From assembly GCF_016862275.1 (NCBI RefSeq), contig NZ_BOMQ01000092.1, positions 32,205-96,204 on the forward strand: 64,000 bases of DNA. Direction: 5' to 3'. The notes under the pieces are model-generated. The model searched no databases and was not told the DNA's origin. It was given only the letters and a program-made list of their open reading frames with translations. The DNA comes from Actinoplanes nipponensis (GTDB lineage: Bacteria > Actinomycetota > Actinomycetes > Mycobacteriales > Micromonosporaceae). Made by a program: the position numbers and the translations under genes. Positions 34,488 to 42,738 of the stretch are shown piece after piece; within the stretch, counting starts at the first letter, position 1, and every line of letters begins with the position of its first letter.

Positions 34488-35678
34488 ATGCGACACGTAC
34501 GCACGGCCGTCGTCATCGGCGGCGGCATCGCCGGCCCGGTCGCGGCGCTGGCCCTGCACAAGGCCGGCATCGAGGCCACCGTCTTCGAGAGCCACCCCAC
34601 CTCGGCCGACGGGGTGGGCGGCACCATCGCCCTCGCCCCCAACGGCCTGGCCGCCCTGGACATCGTCGGCGCCGGGCAGCCGACCGTCGCGGTGGGCCGG
34701 CCGGCCGGCCGCCAGGTGCTGCGGGTGGGCCGGGGCCGGCGGATCGACCTGCCCGCCCCCGCCGGCGTCGGGCCGCTGCAGGTGGTGCGCCGCGGCGACC
34801 TGTACCGGATCCTGCGCGAGCGGGCCGCCGCCGAGGGCATCCGCATCGAGCACGGCCGGCGGCTCGTCGGCGCCCGCGAGGAGCCCGACGCGGTGACCGC
34901 CGTCTTCGCCGACGGCGGCGAGGCCCGGGCCGACGTGCTCATCGGCGCCGACGGCGTGCACTCCATCGTCCGCGGGCTCATCGACCCGGCGGCGCCCGGC
35001 CCGCGGTACACCGGGATGCTGTCCTTCGAGGGCGTGTCCGCGGCCGAGGTGCCCGAGGAGCCGGGGACCATGACGTTCGCGTTCGGCCGGCGCGGCTACT
35101 ACCTCTACTGGCCGGCGCCGGGCGGCGGCACGACGGTGGGCATCAACCTGCCCCACCCCCGGCCCCTGACGATCGGCCAGGCGCGGGCCGTGCCCAGCGA
35201 GCAGTGGCTGCGCACGCTGGGCGAGGTGTACGGCGAGGACACCCCGGGCGGCGACCTGGTCCGCCGCCTCGCGCCGGCGGACCTGCAGGTCAACGGGGCG
35301 CTGTTCAGCATGCCCCCGGTGCCGCACTGGCACCGCGGGCGGATGGTGCTGGCCGGCGACGCGGTGCACGCGCCCTCCAACAGCTCGGGTCAGGGCGCGT
35401 CCCTGGCCGTCGAGAGCGCCGTCCAGCTGGCCCGCTGCCTGCGCGACCTGCCGGTGCCGGCGGCCTTCGCGGCCTACGAGCGGCTGCGCCGCGCCCGGGT
35501 CGAGGAGGTGGCCGCCCGCGCGGCCACCATCAACCGCTCCAAGACCCCGGGCCCGGTCGCGCAGGCCCTCATGCCCATCCTGATGCCGCTGGTCACCAAG
35601 CTGGTGCTGAAGCCGGAGAAGACCCTCGGGCCGGTGCAGCGCTACCGCATCGACTGGCCGGCCCCGGCGACGACCTGA
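34488..35678 (+). CDS. FAD-dependent monooxygenase (PHBH/UbiH type)
   Basis: 396 aa. N-terminal Rossmann motif VVIGGGIAGPVAALALHKAG, middle motif VLIGADGVHSIVR (DG motif) and FAD motif GRMVLAGDAVHAPSNSSGQG (GD motif), all three diagnostic of group A flavoprotein monooxygenases. Uses NAD(P)H and O2 to hydroxylate or epoxidise an aromatic or tetracycline-like substrate; substrate unknown. ATG 34488 follows AGGAGG. Probably under the adjacent PadR regulator. Confidence 0.9.
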   Translation: MRHVRTAVVIGGGIAGPVAALALHKAGIEATVFESHPTSADGVGGTIALAPNGLAALDIVGAGQPTVAVGRPAGRQVLRVGRGRRIDLPAPAGVGPLQVVRRGDLYRILRERAAAEGIRIEHGRRLVGAREEPDAVTAVFADGGEARADVLIGADGVHSIVRGLIDPAAPGPRYTGMLSFEGVSAAEVPEEPGTMTFAFGRRGYYLYWPAPGGGTTVGINLPHPRPLTIGQARAVPSEQWLRTLGEVYGEDTPGGDLVRRLAPADLQVNGALFSMPPVPHWHRGRMVLAGDAVHAPSNSSGQGASLAVESAVQLARCLRDLPVPAAFAAYERLRRARVEEVAARAATINRSKTPGPVAQALMPILMPLVTKLVLKPEKTLGPVQRYRIDWPAPATT

Positions 35679-35726
35679 CCGGGGTACGCCGGACCCGGTC
35701 GCCGACCGCAGCACCGGGCCCCCCGC

Positions 35727-35771
35727 CTCCGGCGGCTGCCGACCGCGACGCCGCGGTCGGCAGCGCCGGAG
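35727..35771. terminator. Long bidirectional terminator
   Basis: A 20-bp stem (CTCCGGCG + CTGCCGACCGCG pairing with CGCGGTCGGCAG + CGCCGGAG), a single bulged G at 35735 and a 4-nt loop, between the convergent monooxygenase and HAF-repeat genes. Confidence 0.85.
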
Positions 35772-35789
35772 CGCGACCGCCGGGCTGGA

Positions 35790-36797
35790 TCAGCGGTACA
35801 GGTAGGCCCGGTCGCCGCGGTTGGACAGCAGCTGACCGAGCACGTTGATGTCGACGATCCGGTCCGTCTCCACCAGCCCCCGGGCCGTCAGGTCGGTGAC
35901 GGTCCCGCCGCGCCACAGGGTGGGCAGGTCGCGCCCGGCGGCGTTCTGCGAGACGCCGGCGACCACGCCGAGCTCGTTGACCGCGTACCCGGTGCCCTCC
36001 GGCCCGCCGAGCGTGCCGAGGTCGCTGAGGACCCCGTCGCGCCACCGGAACGGCCGGCGGCTCTGCTCGTCCTTCCAGGCCCAGCCGACCGCCTCGCCCC
36101 GGCTGTTGATGTCGTACGGGTAGCTGTGCATCCACGCCGCGGGCGAGTTGAAGTCCCCGAACGTGGTCACCACCCCGTTGCGCAGCACCCCGGCCGAGCA
36201 GTCGCACGGATAGCCGTACGGCGACTGGTAGAAGGTGCCCAGCACCTGGCCCCGGTTATTGATCATGATCGTGTCGGTGTAGTCCTCCACCGGGCCCAGG
36301 TCGGTCATCACCCCGTCGCGCCAGACGAAGCGGTGCACGTGCTCGTCCGGCACCTGACTCTCGCCGACGACCTGGCCGCGGTCGTTGATGCCGCGCACGT
36401 ACGTCGAGGGCCGCCCGTTCAGCGAGCCGACGTCGATGATCCGGCCGTGGTCCCAGACCACCCCGTGCAGCGCGCCGGTCGCGTCGGCCGCGGTGCCGGC
36501 GACCATCCCGAACTCGTTGACACCGACCGCGGCGGAATACCGGCCGCCCAGCGTGCCCAGGTCGGTCATCACCCCGCGGCGCCAGAGGAAGGCGTGCCGG
36601 CTGCCGTCGGCCAGGGTGCTGCTGCCGACCACCGTGCCGGTCTCGGTCAGCTCCGCGGCTGTCGTGCCGGCGCCGCCCAGGGTGCCCAGGTCGATCGCGG
36701 TGTACCGGCGCGGGGCCGCGTGCGCCACCGTGGGCGCGGCCACCGGAGCGGCGAGCACGGTCACGGCGACCGCCGCGGCGTACCGGACGAACTTCAT
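35790..36797 (-). CDS. Secreted HAF-repeat protein
   Basis: 335 aa. Signal peptide ending near AHA at residue 27, then about six HAF-type repeats of ~45 residues with the signature (D)LGTLGG...VNxxGxVVG (e.g. IDLGTLGGAGTTAAEL, VNEFGMVAGTA, INDRGQVVGES). These form an extracellular beta-propeller-like fold of unknown function. A CDCSAG pair of Cys in the fifth repeat may form a disulfide. Confidence 0.88.
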   Translation of the reverse strand: MKFVRYAAAVAVTVLAAPVAAPTVAHAAPRRYTAIDLGTLGGAGTTAAELTETGTVVGSSTLADGSRHAFLWRRGVMTDLGTLGGRYSAAVGVNEFGMVAGTAADATGALHGVVWDHGRIIDVGSLNGRPSTYVRGINDRGQVVGESQVPDEHVHRFVWRDGVMTDLGPVEDYTDTIMINNRGQVLGTFYQSPYGYPCDCSAGVLRNGVVTTFGDFNSPAAWMHSYPYDINSRGEAVGWAWKDEQSRRPFRWRDGVLSDLGTLGGPEGTGYAVNELGVVAGVSQNAAGRDLPTLWRGGTVTDLTARGLVETDRIVDINVLGQLLSNRGDRAYLYR

Positions 36798-36926
36798 GAT
36801 TCTCCCCCGGGGTCCGACAATGCGAAAGTCCAGTGTGGACCTCCGCGGCGCGGCCCGGGACCGATGATCGGGCAGCCGCGGCCGTCGATCGGCTGGCGTG
36901 CCGGGCGCCGGGGCGACGGCTGCGGA

Positions 36927-37187
36927 TCAGCCGCCGGGCATCGTCTCGTTGAGGATCTTGAGGCTGCGGACGTACTGCTCCTCGTCGATGTCGCCGCGGG
37001 CGAACCGGTCGGCCAGCACCTGCTGCGGGTTGGGCCCGTGCGCGACGGGCCCGCCGCGCGGCGCGACGGCGCCGGTGTGCCGGATGACCACGACGATGCC
37101 GGCGATGATGAGCCCCCAGAACAGCAGGCCGCTCAGGGTCATCAGCGCCATGCCCCAGCCGTTCATGCCGGTTCCGTAGTACATCAT
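36927..37187 (-). CDS. SHOCT-domain membrane protein
   Basis: 86 aa. One membrane helix (LSGLLFWGLIIAGIVVVIRH) and a C-terminal SHOCT motif (LADRFARGDIDEEQYVRSLKIL). Often found beside DUF305 and copper genes in actinomycetes. ATG 37187 has GAGGAG 6 nt upstream. It follows the DUF305 lipoprotein gene on the same strand after a ~250-bp gap. Confidence 0.85.
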   Translation of the reverse strand: MMYYGTGMNGWGMALMTLSGLLFWGLIIAGIVVVIRHTGAVAPRGGPVAHGPNPQQVLADRFARGDIDEEQYVRSLKILNETMPGG

Positions 37188-37436
37188 GACGGTCTCCTCG
37201 GTCACCGCCGCGGCGCACTACCGCCGGACGATGGGCTGCCGGAAACCTTCACCGTGCTCCCGGACAGCCGCGGCGGATACCGGCGAACGGCACCCCCCGC
37301 CCGGGCCGAAGGTCCTACCGCCCGTGCGCGAGGGCCGGCCCGGAGGTTCGGCGACCGCGGACGGGACCCGGCGGACCGGCCGGACGCCCCGATCGAGGCG
37401 CCCGGCCGGCGCACTGCTTACCGACGGTCGAGGATG

Positions 37437-38069
37437 TTACAGACGGTCGAGGATGGTCTTCATCGTGGCGATCTCGGCCTGCTGATCGGTGACGATCCGC
37501 TGGGCGAGGGCCTGGGCGTCGGTGTTCGAGCCGCTCTTGATCTCGTCCTGCGCCATGGTGACCGCGCCCTCGTGGTGGGCGATCATCATGGTGAGGAACT
37601 GCTTGTCGAAGGCGGCGCCCCGGGCCGCGGTCAGGGTCCGCATGTCGGCGTCCGACATGGCGCCCGGCATCGCGCCGTGGCTCATGGCCGGCACGGACAT
37701 GCCCGGCATCGGGGCCGGCTGCCCCCAGGCGCCCAGCCAGCCGGTCATGGTGTCGATCTCCGGCTGCTGAGCCGCCTTGATCCCGGCGGCCAGGGACTTC
37801 ACCTCGGCGTCGGACGCGCGGGTCGCGGCCAGGCCGGCCATCTCGACGGCCGCACGGTGGTGCGGGACCATCATCTGGGCGAACATCACGTCGGCGTCGT
37901 TGAACGCCGCCGCGGCGGCCGAGGCGCCGGCGGCCGGCGGCGCGGCCGAGCCGTGGTCCATGCCCGAGCCGGACGTGTCGGTGCCGCCGCAGGCGGACAG
38001 GGCGAGGAGGGCAGCAGCGGCCGCGCCCGCGAGCAGGGCACGGCGCGACGGCACAGAATTCTTGAACAC
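37437..38069 (-). CDS. DUF305 lipoprotein
   Basis: 210 aa. Lipobox LLALSAC at residues ~22-28, then two DUF305 halves, each with a di-His metal motif: MMVPHHRAAVEMA and MMIAHHEGAVTMA. The DUF305 fold is ferritin-like and is often linked to copper resistance; metal binding at the outer face of the membrane is likely. GTG 38069 has AAAGG 8 nt upstream. Same strand as DUF6153, which precedes it. Confidence 0.9.
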   Translation of the reverse strand: MFKNSVPSRRALLAGAAAAALLALSACGGTDTSGSGMDHGSAAPPAAGASAAAAAFNDADVMFAQMMVPHHRAAVEMAGLAATRASDAEVKSLAAGIKAAQQPEIDTMTGWLGAWGQPAPMPGMSVPAMSHGAMPGAMSDADMRTLTAARGAAFDKQFLTMMIAHHEGAVTMAQDEIKSGSNTDAQALAQRIVTDQQAEIATMKTILDRL

Positions 38070-38145
38070 GACAAAAAGCCTTTCGGAATCGGTACACCTG
38101 CGATCAGGACGGGACGTGCCGACCCGAGGGCCGGCCGCATCCCGC

Positions 38146-38664
38146 CTATATGCGCAGCACCGACCCCGCGGCCAGGGCGAGGCCTCTGCGCCGGACCGGC
38201 GGCCCCCGGGACACCACGGACCGGCGGCGCGGTTCCGGCCCACCCGTTCCGCGCGTGCGTGATCCCGCGACGGCCAGGGCGAGCAGGACGAGCATCGCCA
38301 GGCCGCCGAGCACGGCGACACAGACTCCCCAACCGGCCGTACCGCCGTGCGGCGACGAGCCCGGGGCGTGGGCGCATCGCCCGTCGCAGACCCCGGCGGA
38401 CGCGGGCACCGCAACGTCCCTCAGCAGGCCGCGGTCATGGACCGTCGCGCCGGAAGCCATTCCGCCGGGAGCCGCCATCCCGACCAGAGGAACATTCACG
38501 GCCAGAGAGGCCATCCCGGCGGAGGCGGCTCCGTGCGGATCCGCGGCCGGGGCGTGCACGCCGGAGTGCCCCAGCGTGTGCATGGTCGCCAGCCCGAAGA
38601 CCGTGCAGGCGAGCAGGATCAGCCGAGCAAATCGCCCGGTCTGTCCCGTTCCGTCGCTCCGCAC
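38146..38664 (-). CDS. DUF6153-like exported protein
   Basis: 172 aa. First helix LILLACTVFGLATMHTLGH, a His/Met/Cys-rich middle (HAPAADPHG, CDGRCAHAPGSSPHGG), then a second helix and an Arg-rich tail. The LLACTVFGLATMHTLGH opening is typical of DUF6153. Located just upstream of the DUF305 gene, it likely shares its metal-handling role. Confidence 0.75.
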   Translation of the reverse strand: MRSDGTGQTGRFARLILLACTVFGLATMHTLGHSGVHAPAADPHGAASAGMASLAVNVPLVGMAAPGGMASGATVHDRGLLRDVAVPASAGVCDGRCAHAPGSSPHGGTAGWGVCVAVLGGLAMLVLLALAVAGSRTRGTGGPEPRRRSVVSRGPPVRRRGLALAAGSVLRI

Positions 38665-38693
38665 CCGTCAAACCTAGCCCGCGCCGTCAGCGC

Positions 38694-39434
38694 TCACAGC
38701 ACCGACCGCACGTCGGACCCGAAGCGCGGCACGTCGGCGAGGTGCGCGAACCGGCCCGGGACGCCGTAGACGACCGTGCGGCTTCCGGGGACCGCCGCCG
38801 TCTCGCCGGGCGTCCCCTGGCTGTGGACGTCCAACCGCCGGACCGCCGGCGGCAGGCGACCGGCGTCCGGGCCCGCCGATCCCGGGGGCCCGGCGGCGCC
38901 GCAGCCGAGGTATCCGGCCAGCAGCGCCGGGTCCGGCTTGGCGGTGACCAGGCCACGGTACGACGGCGGCAGCGCATCGGCCGGCATCGTCGCCAGGTAC
39001 CGCCGCACGTGGTCACCGTCGACCGGCGTACCGCCGCCGGGCCCGGCGCAGGCATCCACCGTGACCAGGGCGTGCGCGGCGAAGCGGACGGCGAACAGGG
39101 CCGCCAGGCCCGCCGAGCCGCCGTGGCCGACCACGACGGGCGCCCGGGTCGCGCCCAGCCCGTGCACCAGGTGCGCCAGGTCCTCCACCACCGCCTCCGG
39201 GTGGTAGTGGTCCCGGCCGGGCGAGGCGCCGTGCCCCGGCAGGTCCACGGCGATCATGGTGGCCTCGGTCCGCAGATCGGCGGCGACCGGCCACCACATG
39301 GTCCGGTCGAACAGCGGGGCGTGGAGCAGGAGCACCGGCCGGCCGTGGGCGCCCCAGGTGTCGTAACCCAGGGTCCCGCCCGGGGCGGCCCAGCTGCGCG
39401 CGGAGCGCACCGGGGCCAGCCAGTCGGCGCTCAC
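38694..39434 (-). CDS. Alpha/beta hydrolase
   Basis: 246 aa. Oxyanion-side HG-like stretch LLLHAPLFDRTMWW, VDLPGHGAS, and nucleophile elbow GHGGSAG, in which Ser fits the GxSxG pattern. Acid and His positions near the C-terminus are less clear (GRFAHLADVP may carry the His). Substrate unknown. GTG 39434 overlaps the stop of the HMA-domain gene (GTGA). Confidence 0.85.
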   Translation of the reverse strand: MSADWLAPVRSARSWAAPGGTLGYDTWGAHGRPVLLLHAPLFDRTMWWPVAADLRTEATMIAVDLPGHGASPGRDHYHPEAVVEDLAHLVHGLGATRAPVVVGHGGSAGLAALFAVRFAAHALVTVDACAGPGGGTPVDGDHVRRYLATMPADALPPSYRGLVTAKPDPALLAGYLGCGAAGPPGSAGPDAGRLPPAVRRLDVHSQGTPGETAAVPGSRTVVYGVPGRFAHLADVPRFGSDVRSVL

Positions 39435-39658
39435 GACGCCTGCACCGTCGCCCGGTGGCCGAGCGAGGCGAGGACGGCGACGAGCACCTCGAGGTCGACG
39501 CCGGACGGGTCCGTGTCGACGACGGTGCGGCCCGCGGACACGGACGTCTGCGAGCGGTGGACCCCGGACAGGTCTTCGAGAGCCTCGTCGATGCGCGCGG
39601 CGCAGGAGGCGGAACGGATGCCGGCGACGGCGAACGTATACGTGCTGTTGTCGCTCAT
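39431..39658 (-). CDS. Degenerate heavy-metal-associated (HMA) domain protein
   Basis: 75 aa, a single HMA ferredoxin-like fold: YTFAVAGIRSASCAARIDEA then VDTDPSGVDLEVLVAVLASLGH. The metal loop, normally MxCxxC, reads IRSASC, so the first Cys is Ser. Copper affinity may therefore be lost or altered. Coupled by overlap to the following hydrolase gene and near a His-rich exported protein. Confidence 0.8.
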   Translation of the reverse strand: MSDNSTYTFAVAGIRSASCAARIDEALEDLSGVHRSQTSVSAGRTVVDTDPSGVDLEVLVAVLASLGHRATVQAS

Positions 39659-39799
39659 GGAGGTGGTCGTCCCTTTGGCTGGCACGGGCAGAAGGCGCCG
39701 CGTCGCTGTCGCCCCGGGGGCGGAGCGGCGAGCGGCGGGAGGGGCCGGACGACGAGGACGCCGCGCGTTGACGGCGGGACCTCGGGCCGGCGGCTTCTG

Positions 39800-40195
39800 C
39801 TACGTGCGCGAGACGCCGAGCGCGTCCAGGGCGACGCGCGGCACTATCCGTCCCGGCGGCAACGGCCGGCGCGGGGCGGCGGCGACCCCGACGGCCCGCG
39901 TCGACGGCGCCGTCCACCACGAGGCGACGGTGTGGGTAGCCGCCACCGTTGTCGTCAGCAGGCGACAGGTGTCGGTCACCACCGGATGACCGGACCGGCT
40001 GTGGTGATCATGGTGGTGGTGCGCGGCCACGGCCGCGGAGCCGGCGTGCTGCACGGCCGCGGGCCGGGTGGTCACGGCCTCGGGCGAGTCGTCGCAGTGG
40101 CCGGGCTGGAGCAGCCCCAGCCCGGTCAGGGCGAGCACGACCGTCAGCCATCGCACGAGACCGGGCCAGGCGGTCGGCGACGGGAGACGGCTCAC
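39800..40195 (-). CDS. Exported His-rich small protein
   Basis: 131 aa. N-terminal hydrophobic segment WLTVVLALTGLGLLQPGHC, then a His cluster HHHHDHHSRSGH consistent with metal binding, a second weak hydrophobic stretch and a basic Pro-rich tail. GTG start at 40195; ribosome site weak. First gene of the minus-strand metal-handling group. Family not recognised with certainty (DUF2946-like at best). Confidence 0.65.
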   Translation of the reverse strand: MSRLPSPTAWPGLVRWLTVVLALTGLGLLQPGHCDDSPEAVTTRPAAVQHAGSAAVAAHHHHDHHSRSGHPVVTDTCRLLTTTVAATHTVASWWTAPSTRAVGVAAAPRRPLPPGRIVPRVALDALGVSRT

Positions 40196-40255
40196 GGTGG
40201 CAGGCTACCCAACGACGGGGCCGGCCCGCGCGGCCGTCACCTTATCGAGCCAGGC

Positions 40256-40294
40256 CGTCACCCGGCCGGGCTGTCGCCGCCCGGCCGGGTGACG
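40256..40294 (-). terminator. Perfect 15-bp terminator hairpin after the lyase gene
   Basis: CGTCACCCGGCCGGG / CCCGGCCGGGTGACG with a 9-nt loop, 4 nt after the lyase stop codon. Confidence 0.85.
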
Positions 40295-40298
40295 CCAC

Positions 40299-41990
40299 TC
40301 AGCTGACCTGGAGGCTGGTGACCGAGGACTGCCCGTACGAGCGGATCACGATCTCGTACGCCCAGACCCGGTTGTTCCACTTGGGGAAGTGCCAGCCCTG
40401 CGGGGGCCGGGTGATGCCCTGCACCGCGCTGGACATCCGGCCGGTGGTGGTGATGGTGAGCCGCCGCCCGGACGGGTGCGCGAACACCAGCTTCGTCCCG
40501 TTGACGGGGGCCGACACCTTCGTCCACTGCGGATCCAGGTGGAAGTACTGCCGCCACAGGCTCTTCGACGGATACGTGTCGGTGATCTTCATGGTCTTCG
40601 TGTCGCGGTTGACGTTGATGTTGCGGTTGTGGGTGATTCCGAACATCGTGTCCTGGGTCGTCCAGGCGTGGGCGGGCCCCTGGACGACGCTGCCGGTCAC
40701 CTTGCCGCCCGCGGAGGTCACCGAGCCGCCGTCGGGCAGCGCCACGTTGTGACTGTTCGGTGACATCTGGTAGGCGTTGTAGTTGTTCGCGGCGTCGTAG
40801 CTGAACCGGCCGGGGCCGACCAGCACCCGCACGCCGGCCACGCTGAAGGTCACCCCGCCGCCGCGGTCGTGCTGGCCGTGCGCGCGGCGCGGCGGCCCGG
40901 TCCGGACGGTGTAGTAGACGGCGTTCGGATCGGTCCACGACCAGCGGCCGATCACCCAGCCGGTCTGGTCGTCGCGCAGCACGCGCGGCGTGCTCAGCGT
41001 CGGCGCCGCCCCGGTGATCTCGTCGGAGTCCCCGATCTGCACGATGACCCCGTCCAGCTCGGTCATCCACTCGTAGGCGACCCGGGCCGTGGCCACGATC
41101 TTGCCGATCGAGGCGGCCGCGTCCTCGGAACCGGGCGTGCTCTGCAGGACCGTCACCGCATTACCCCACAACACGGCGTTACCGCCCTGGTACGCCGACG
41201 ACTGCTCGTAGGTGATGCCCTGCGAGGAGAACGCCTGCGGCGCCTCGCTGGTCATCCGCTTGACGGCGGTGGACTTCCACGACGGCACCCCGAGCTGCTC
41301 ACCGGCCCGCACCAGTTGCAGGTTGGCCATCAGACCGTGGTTGTGCACGGAGTAGTTGGGCGGACCGTAGTAGCGCGGCCCGAGCAGCACCTTGGCGTCG
41401 GCGGTCATGCCGGTCCGCAGCGACTCCGCGGCGCTGAGCGCGTACAGGCAGTTCTCCGTCTCCAGGCGGCGCAGCGCCGTGCCCTCGTCCCAGCCGTAGT
41501 TGTTGTTGCCGGGGTCGGGGTTCTGGCGGTGGAAGGTGACCGCCTGGTCGACGAGCGCACCCAGCGATTGCAGCTGGCCGTCGATGGCCGCCCGCCGCGC
41601 CAAGGACTTCATCCACATCAGGCCCTGGAACTGCAGCCGCCAGGACGGGTCCGCGACGGGCGGATCACGCCAGGCCGTTGCGGGGATCCGCCCGACGGTG
41701 AAGGCCGGCGCGGGCGGCATCGTGACCACGATGGGCTCGCCGTCGGGCACCGGGTCGGGCGCCGCCGGGCCGCAGCGGGCGTCCGCGGTCGGATCCGGCG
41801 CCAGCTGCGGCGACGGTGGACCGTAGAGCTGCTCGAGGGCGTTGATGTCGTCGATGGCTACCGGGTCCAGGGGTAGCACGTGCGCACCCGCGGACCCGGC
41901 ATCCGCCAGGGGCGCCGCGCCCGCGGAGGGCGCTGCGAAAAGCATTGCGGTGAGCGCCAGCACGGCGCCGGCCACAGCCGATTTGCGCAT
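40299..41990 (-). CDS. Secreted heparinase II/III-like polysaccharide lyase
   Basis: About 563 aa. Signal peptide MRKSAVAGAVLALTAMLFAA ending before ~residue 28. An (alpha/alpha) toroid follows with the catalytic-type blocks NNNYGWDEGTALRR and NYSVHNHGLMANLQLV, then a beta-sandwich typical of Hepar_II_III proteins (GVTFSVAGVRVLVGPGRFSYDAANN). Such enzymes eliminate uronic-acid-containing glycans such as alginate or glycosaminoglycans; the substrate is unknown. ATG 41990 is preceded by GGATGG at 8 nt; ATG 42002 is also possible. Confidence 0.85.
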   Translation of the reverse strand: MRKSAVAGAVLALTAMLFAAPSAGAAPLADAGSAGAHVLPLDPVAIDDINALEQLYGPPSPQLAPDPTADARCGPAAPDPVPDGEPIVVTMPPAPAFTVGRIPATAWRDPPVADPSWRLQFQGLMWMKSLARRAAIDGQLQSLGALVDQAVTFHRQNPDPGNNNYGWDEGTALRRLETENCLYALSAAESLRTGMTADAKVLLGPRYYGPPNYSVHNHGLMANLQLVRAGEQLGVPSWKSTAVKRMTSEAPQAFSSQGITYEQSSAYQGGNAVLWGNAVTVLQSTPGSEDAAASIGKIVATARVAYEWMTELDGVIVQIGDSDEITGAAPTLSTPRVLRDDQTGWVIGRWSWTDPNAVYYTVRTGPPRRAHGQHDRGGGVTFSVAGVRVLVGPGRFSYDAANNYNAYQMSPNSHNVALPDGGSVTSAGGKVTGSVVQGPAHAWTTQDTMFGITHNRNINVNRDTKTMKITDTYPSKSLWRQYFHLDPQWTKVSAPVNGTKLVFAHPSGRRLTITTTGRMSSAVQGITRPPQGWHFPKWNNRVWAYEIVIRSYGQSSVTSLQVS

Positions 41991-42212
41991 TCTCGTCACC
42001 ATCCTGTCGGGACCGATTCGCCGACCCGCCCCCGTGATCGACGAATTCGATAAAAGGAGGCTCTCCCGCGCATTCAACTCCGGCCCGGCCGCTCGCAACA
42101 CCGCACAAAGGATGGAAATGACGGGGCTTCCGGCCCCGGAAACCGGCTGCCCGGCGCGCACACGGCCGAATGCGCGGAATCGGTGAATGTGCCTGATCCG
42201 GTAAACCTCCCG

Positions 42213-42309
42213 TGGTGGCCGGGCGAGGAGTCGAACCTCGCATGTAGGCGCGGGGAAATCCCTCGGTCCGCCTCACCCTGTTCGGGTAGTTGCCGCATGT
42301 CTACCGGCC
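42213..42309 (-). tRNA. tRNA-like element (genuine 3' half, abnormal core)
   Basis: Read on the minus strand, the 3' end is a textbook tRNA: T-arm CGAGG-TTCGACT-CCTCG, acceptor CCCGGCC, then A and encoded CCA. The 5' end GGCCGG pairs with the acceptor (six pairs), giving 97 nt in all. The middle does not fold into a normal D-arm and a 7-nt anticodon loop. Instead I see GGTAG/CTACC, ACCC/GGGT and AGGCG/CGCCT stems. It may be a non-canonical or decayed long-arm tRNA, or an attachment-site chimera. No anticodon is assigned. Confidence 0.45.
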
Positions 42310-42492
42310 TTGCTCGGGCTTTTCCGCCCTTCCCCCTGATCCTGCGCCGGATGGCGCGCGGCAGGCAGGGCCGGACGGCCGCCGGCCGGGAGGCGCCGGG
42401 CCCCCGGCGGACGGGACCCGCGCGTGCGCAGCACGCGTACGTCCATCGTGGACGGCGTGCCGAAATGGCGCCGCTAGGGCGAATCTGATGGA
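42310..42492. other. Gene-free spacer between tRNA-like element and IS scar
   Basis: No credible coding sequence. A small perfect hairpin CGCGTGC-gca-GCACGCG lies at 42421-42437. The 210 bp on the other side of the tRNA-like element (42003-42212) also hold no gene. Confidence 0.4.
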
Positions 42493-42700
42493 TCATGTCT
42501 TTGCTCGGTTCGATTTGAAGGCCCGTTCGATCTGGTTGCGGTCCTGGTACCGCTCGGGGTCGAAGATGGGTGGCCTGCCGCCGGTTCGCCCGGGAGCCGT
42601 GGGCTTTATCGGCGGTCAAATGATCGAGTCAGTTGCGGGGACGGCCGTTGCCGCGGGCCGCGAGAAGCCCGCATCGGCCGGCAATCTGTACTCGGTCCTG
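42493..42700 (-). pseudogene. Decayed IS transposase fragment
   Basis: Minus-strand translation gives GGRPPIFDPERYQDRNQIER (42523-42582) followed by a stop at 42493. This closely resembles the end of IS5-group DDE transposases (GGRPP-FDPE-Y--RN-IER). Just upstream, in another frame, is ADKAHGSRANR (about 42581-42613), the conserved ADK-Y-SRANR block. The segment between the two is deleted and the frame is shifted, so this is a scar, not an active element. Confidence 0.75.
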
Positions 42701-42738
42701 GCCCGGGTCCCGCCTTGTTCCCACTGCGAGAACCGGGG

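Noticed and set aside
42052..42060. Plus-strand AAAAGGAGG ribosome site
   Set aside because: No start codon with a credible reading frame follows at a suitable distance.
42213..42309. Selenocysteine tRNA
   Set aside because: The length fits and GGTGAGGCGG recalls bacterial selC, but there is no TCA anticodon loop and no 6-bp D-stem.
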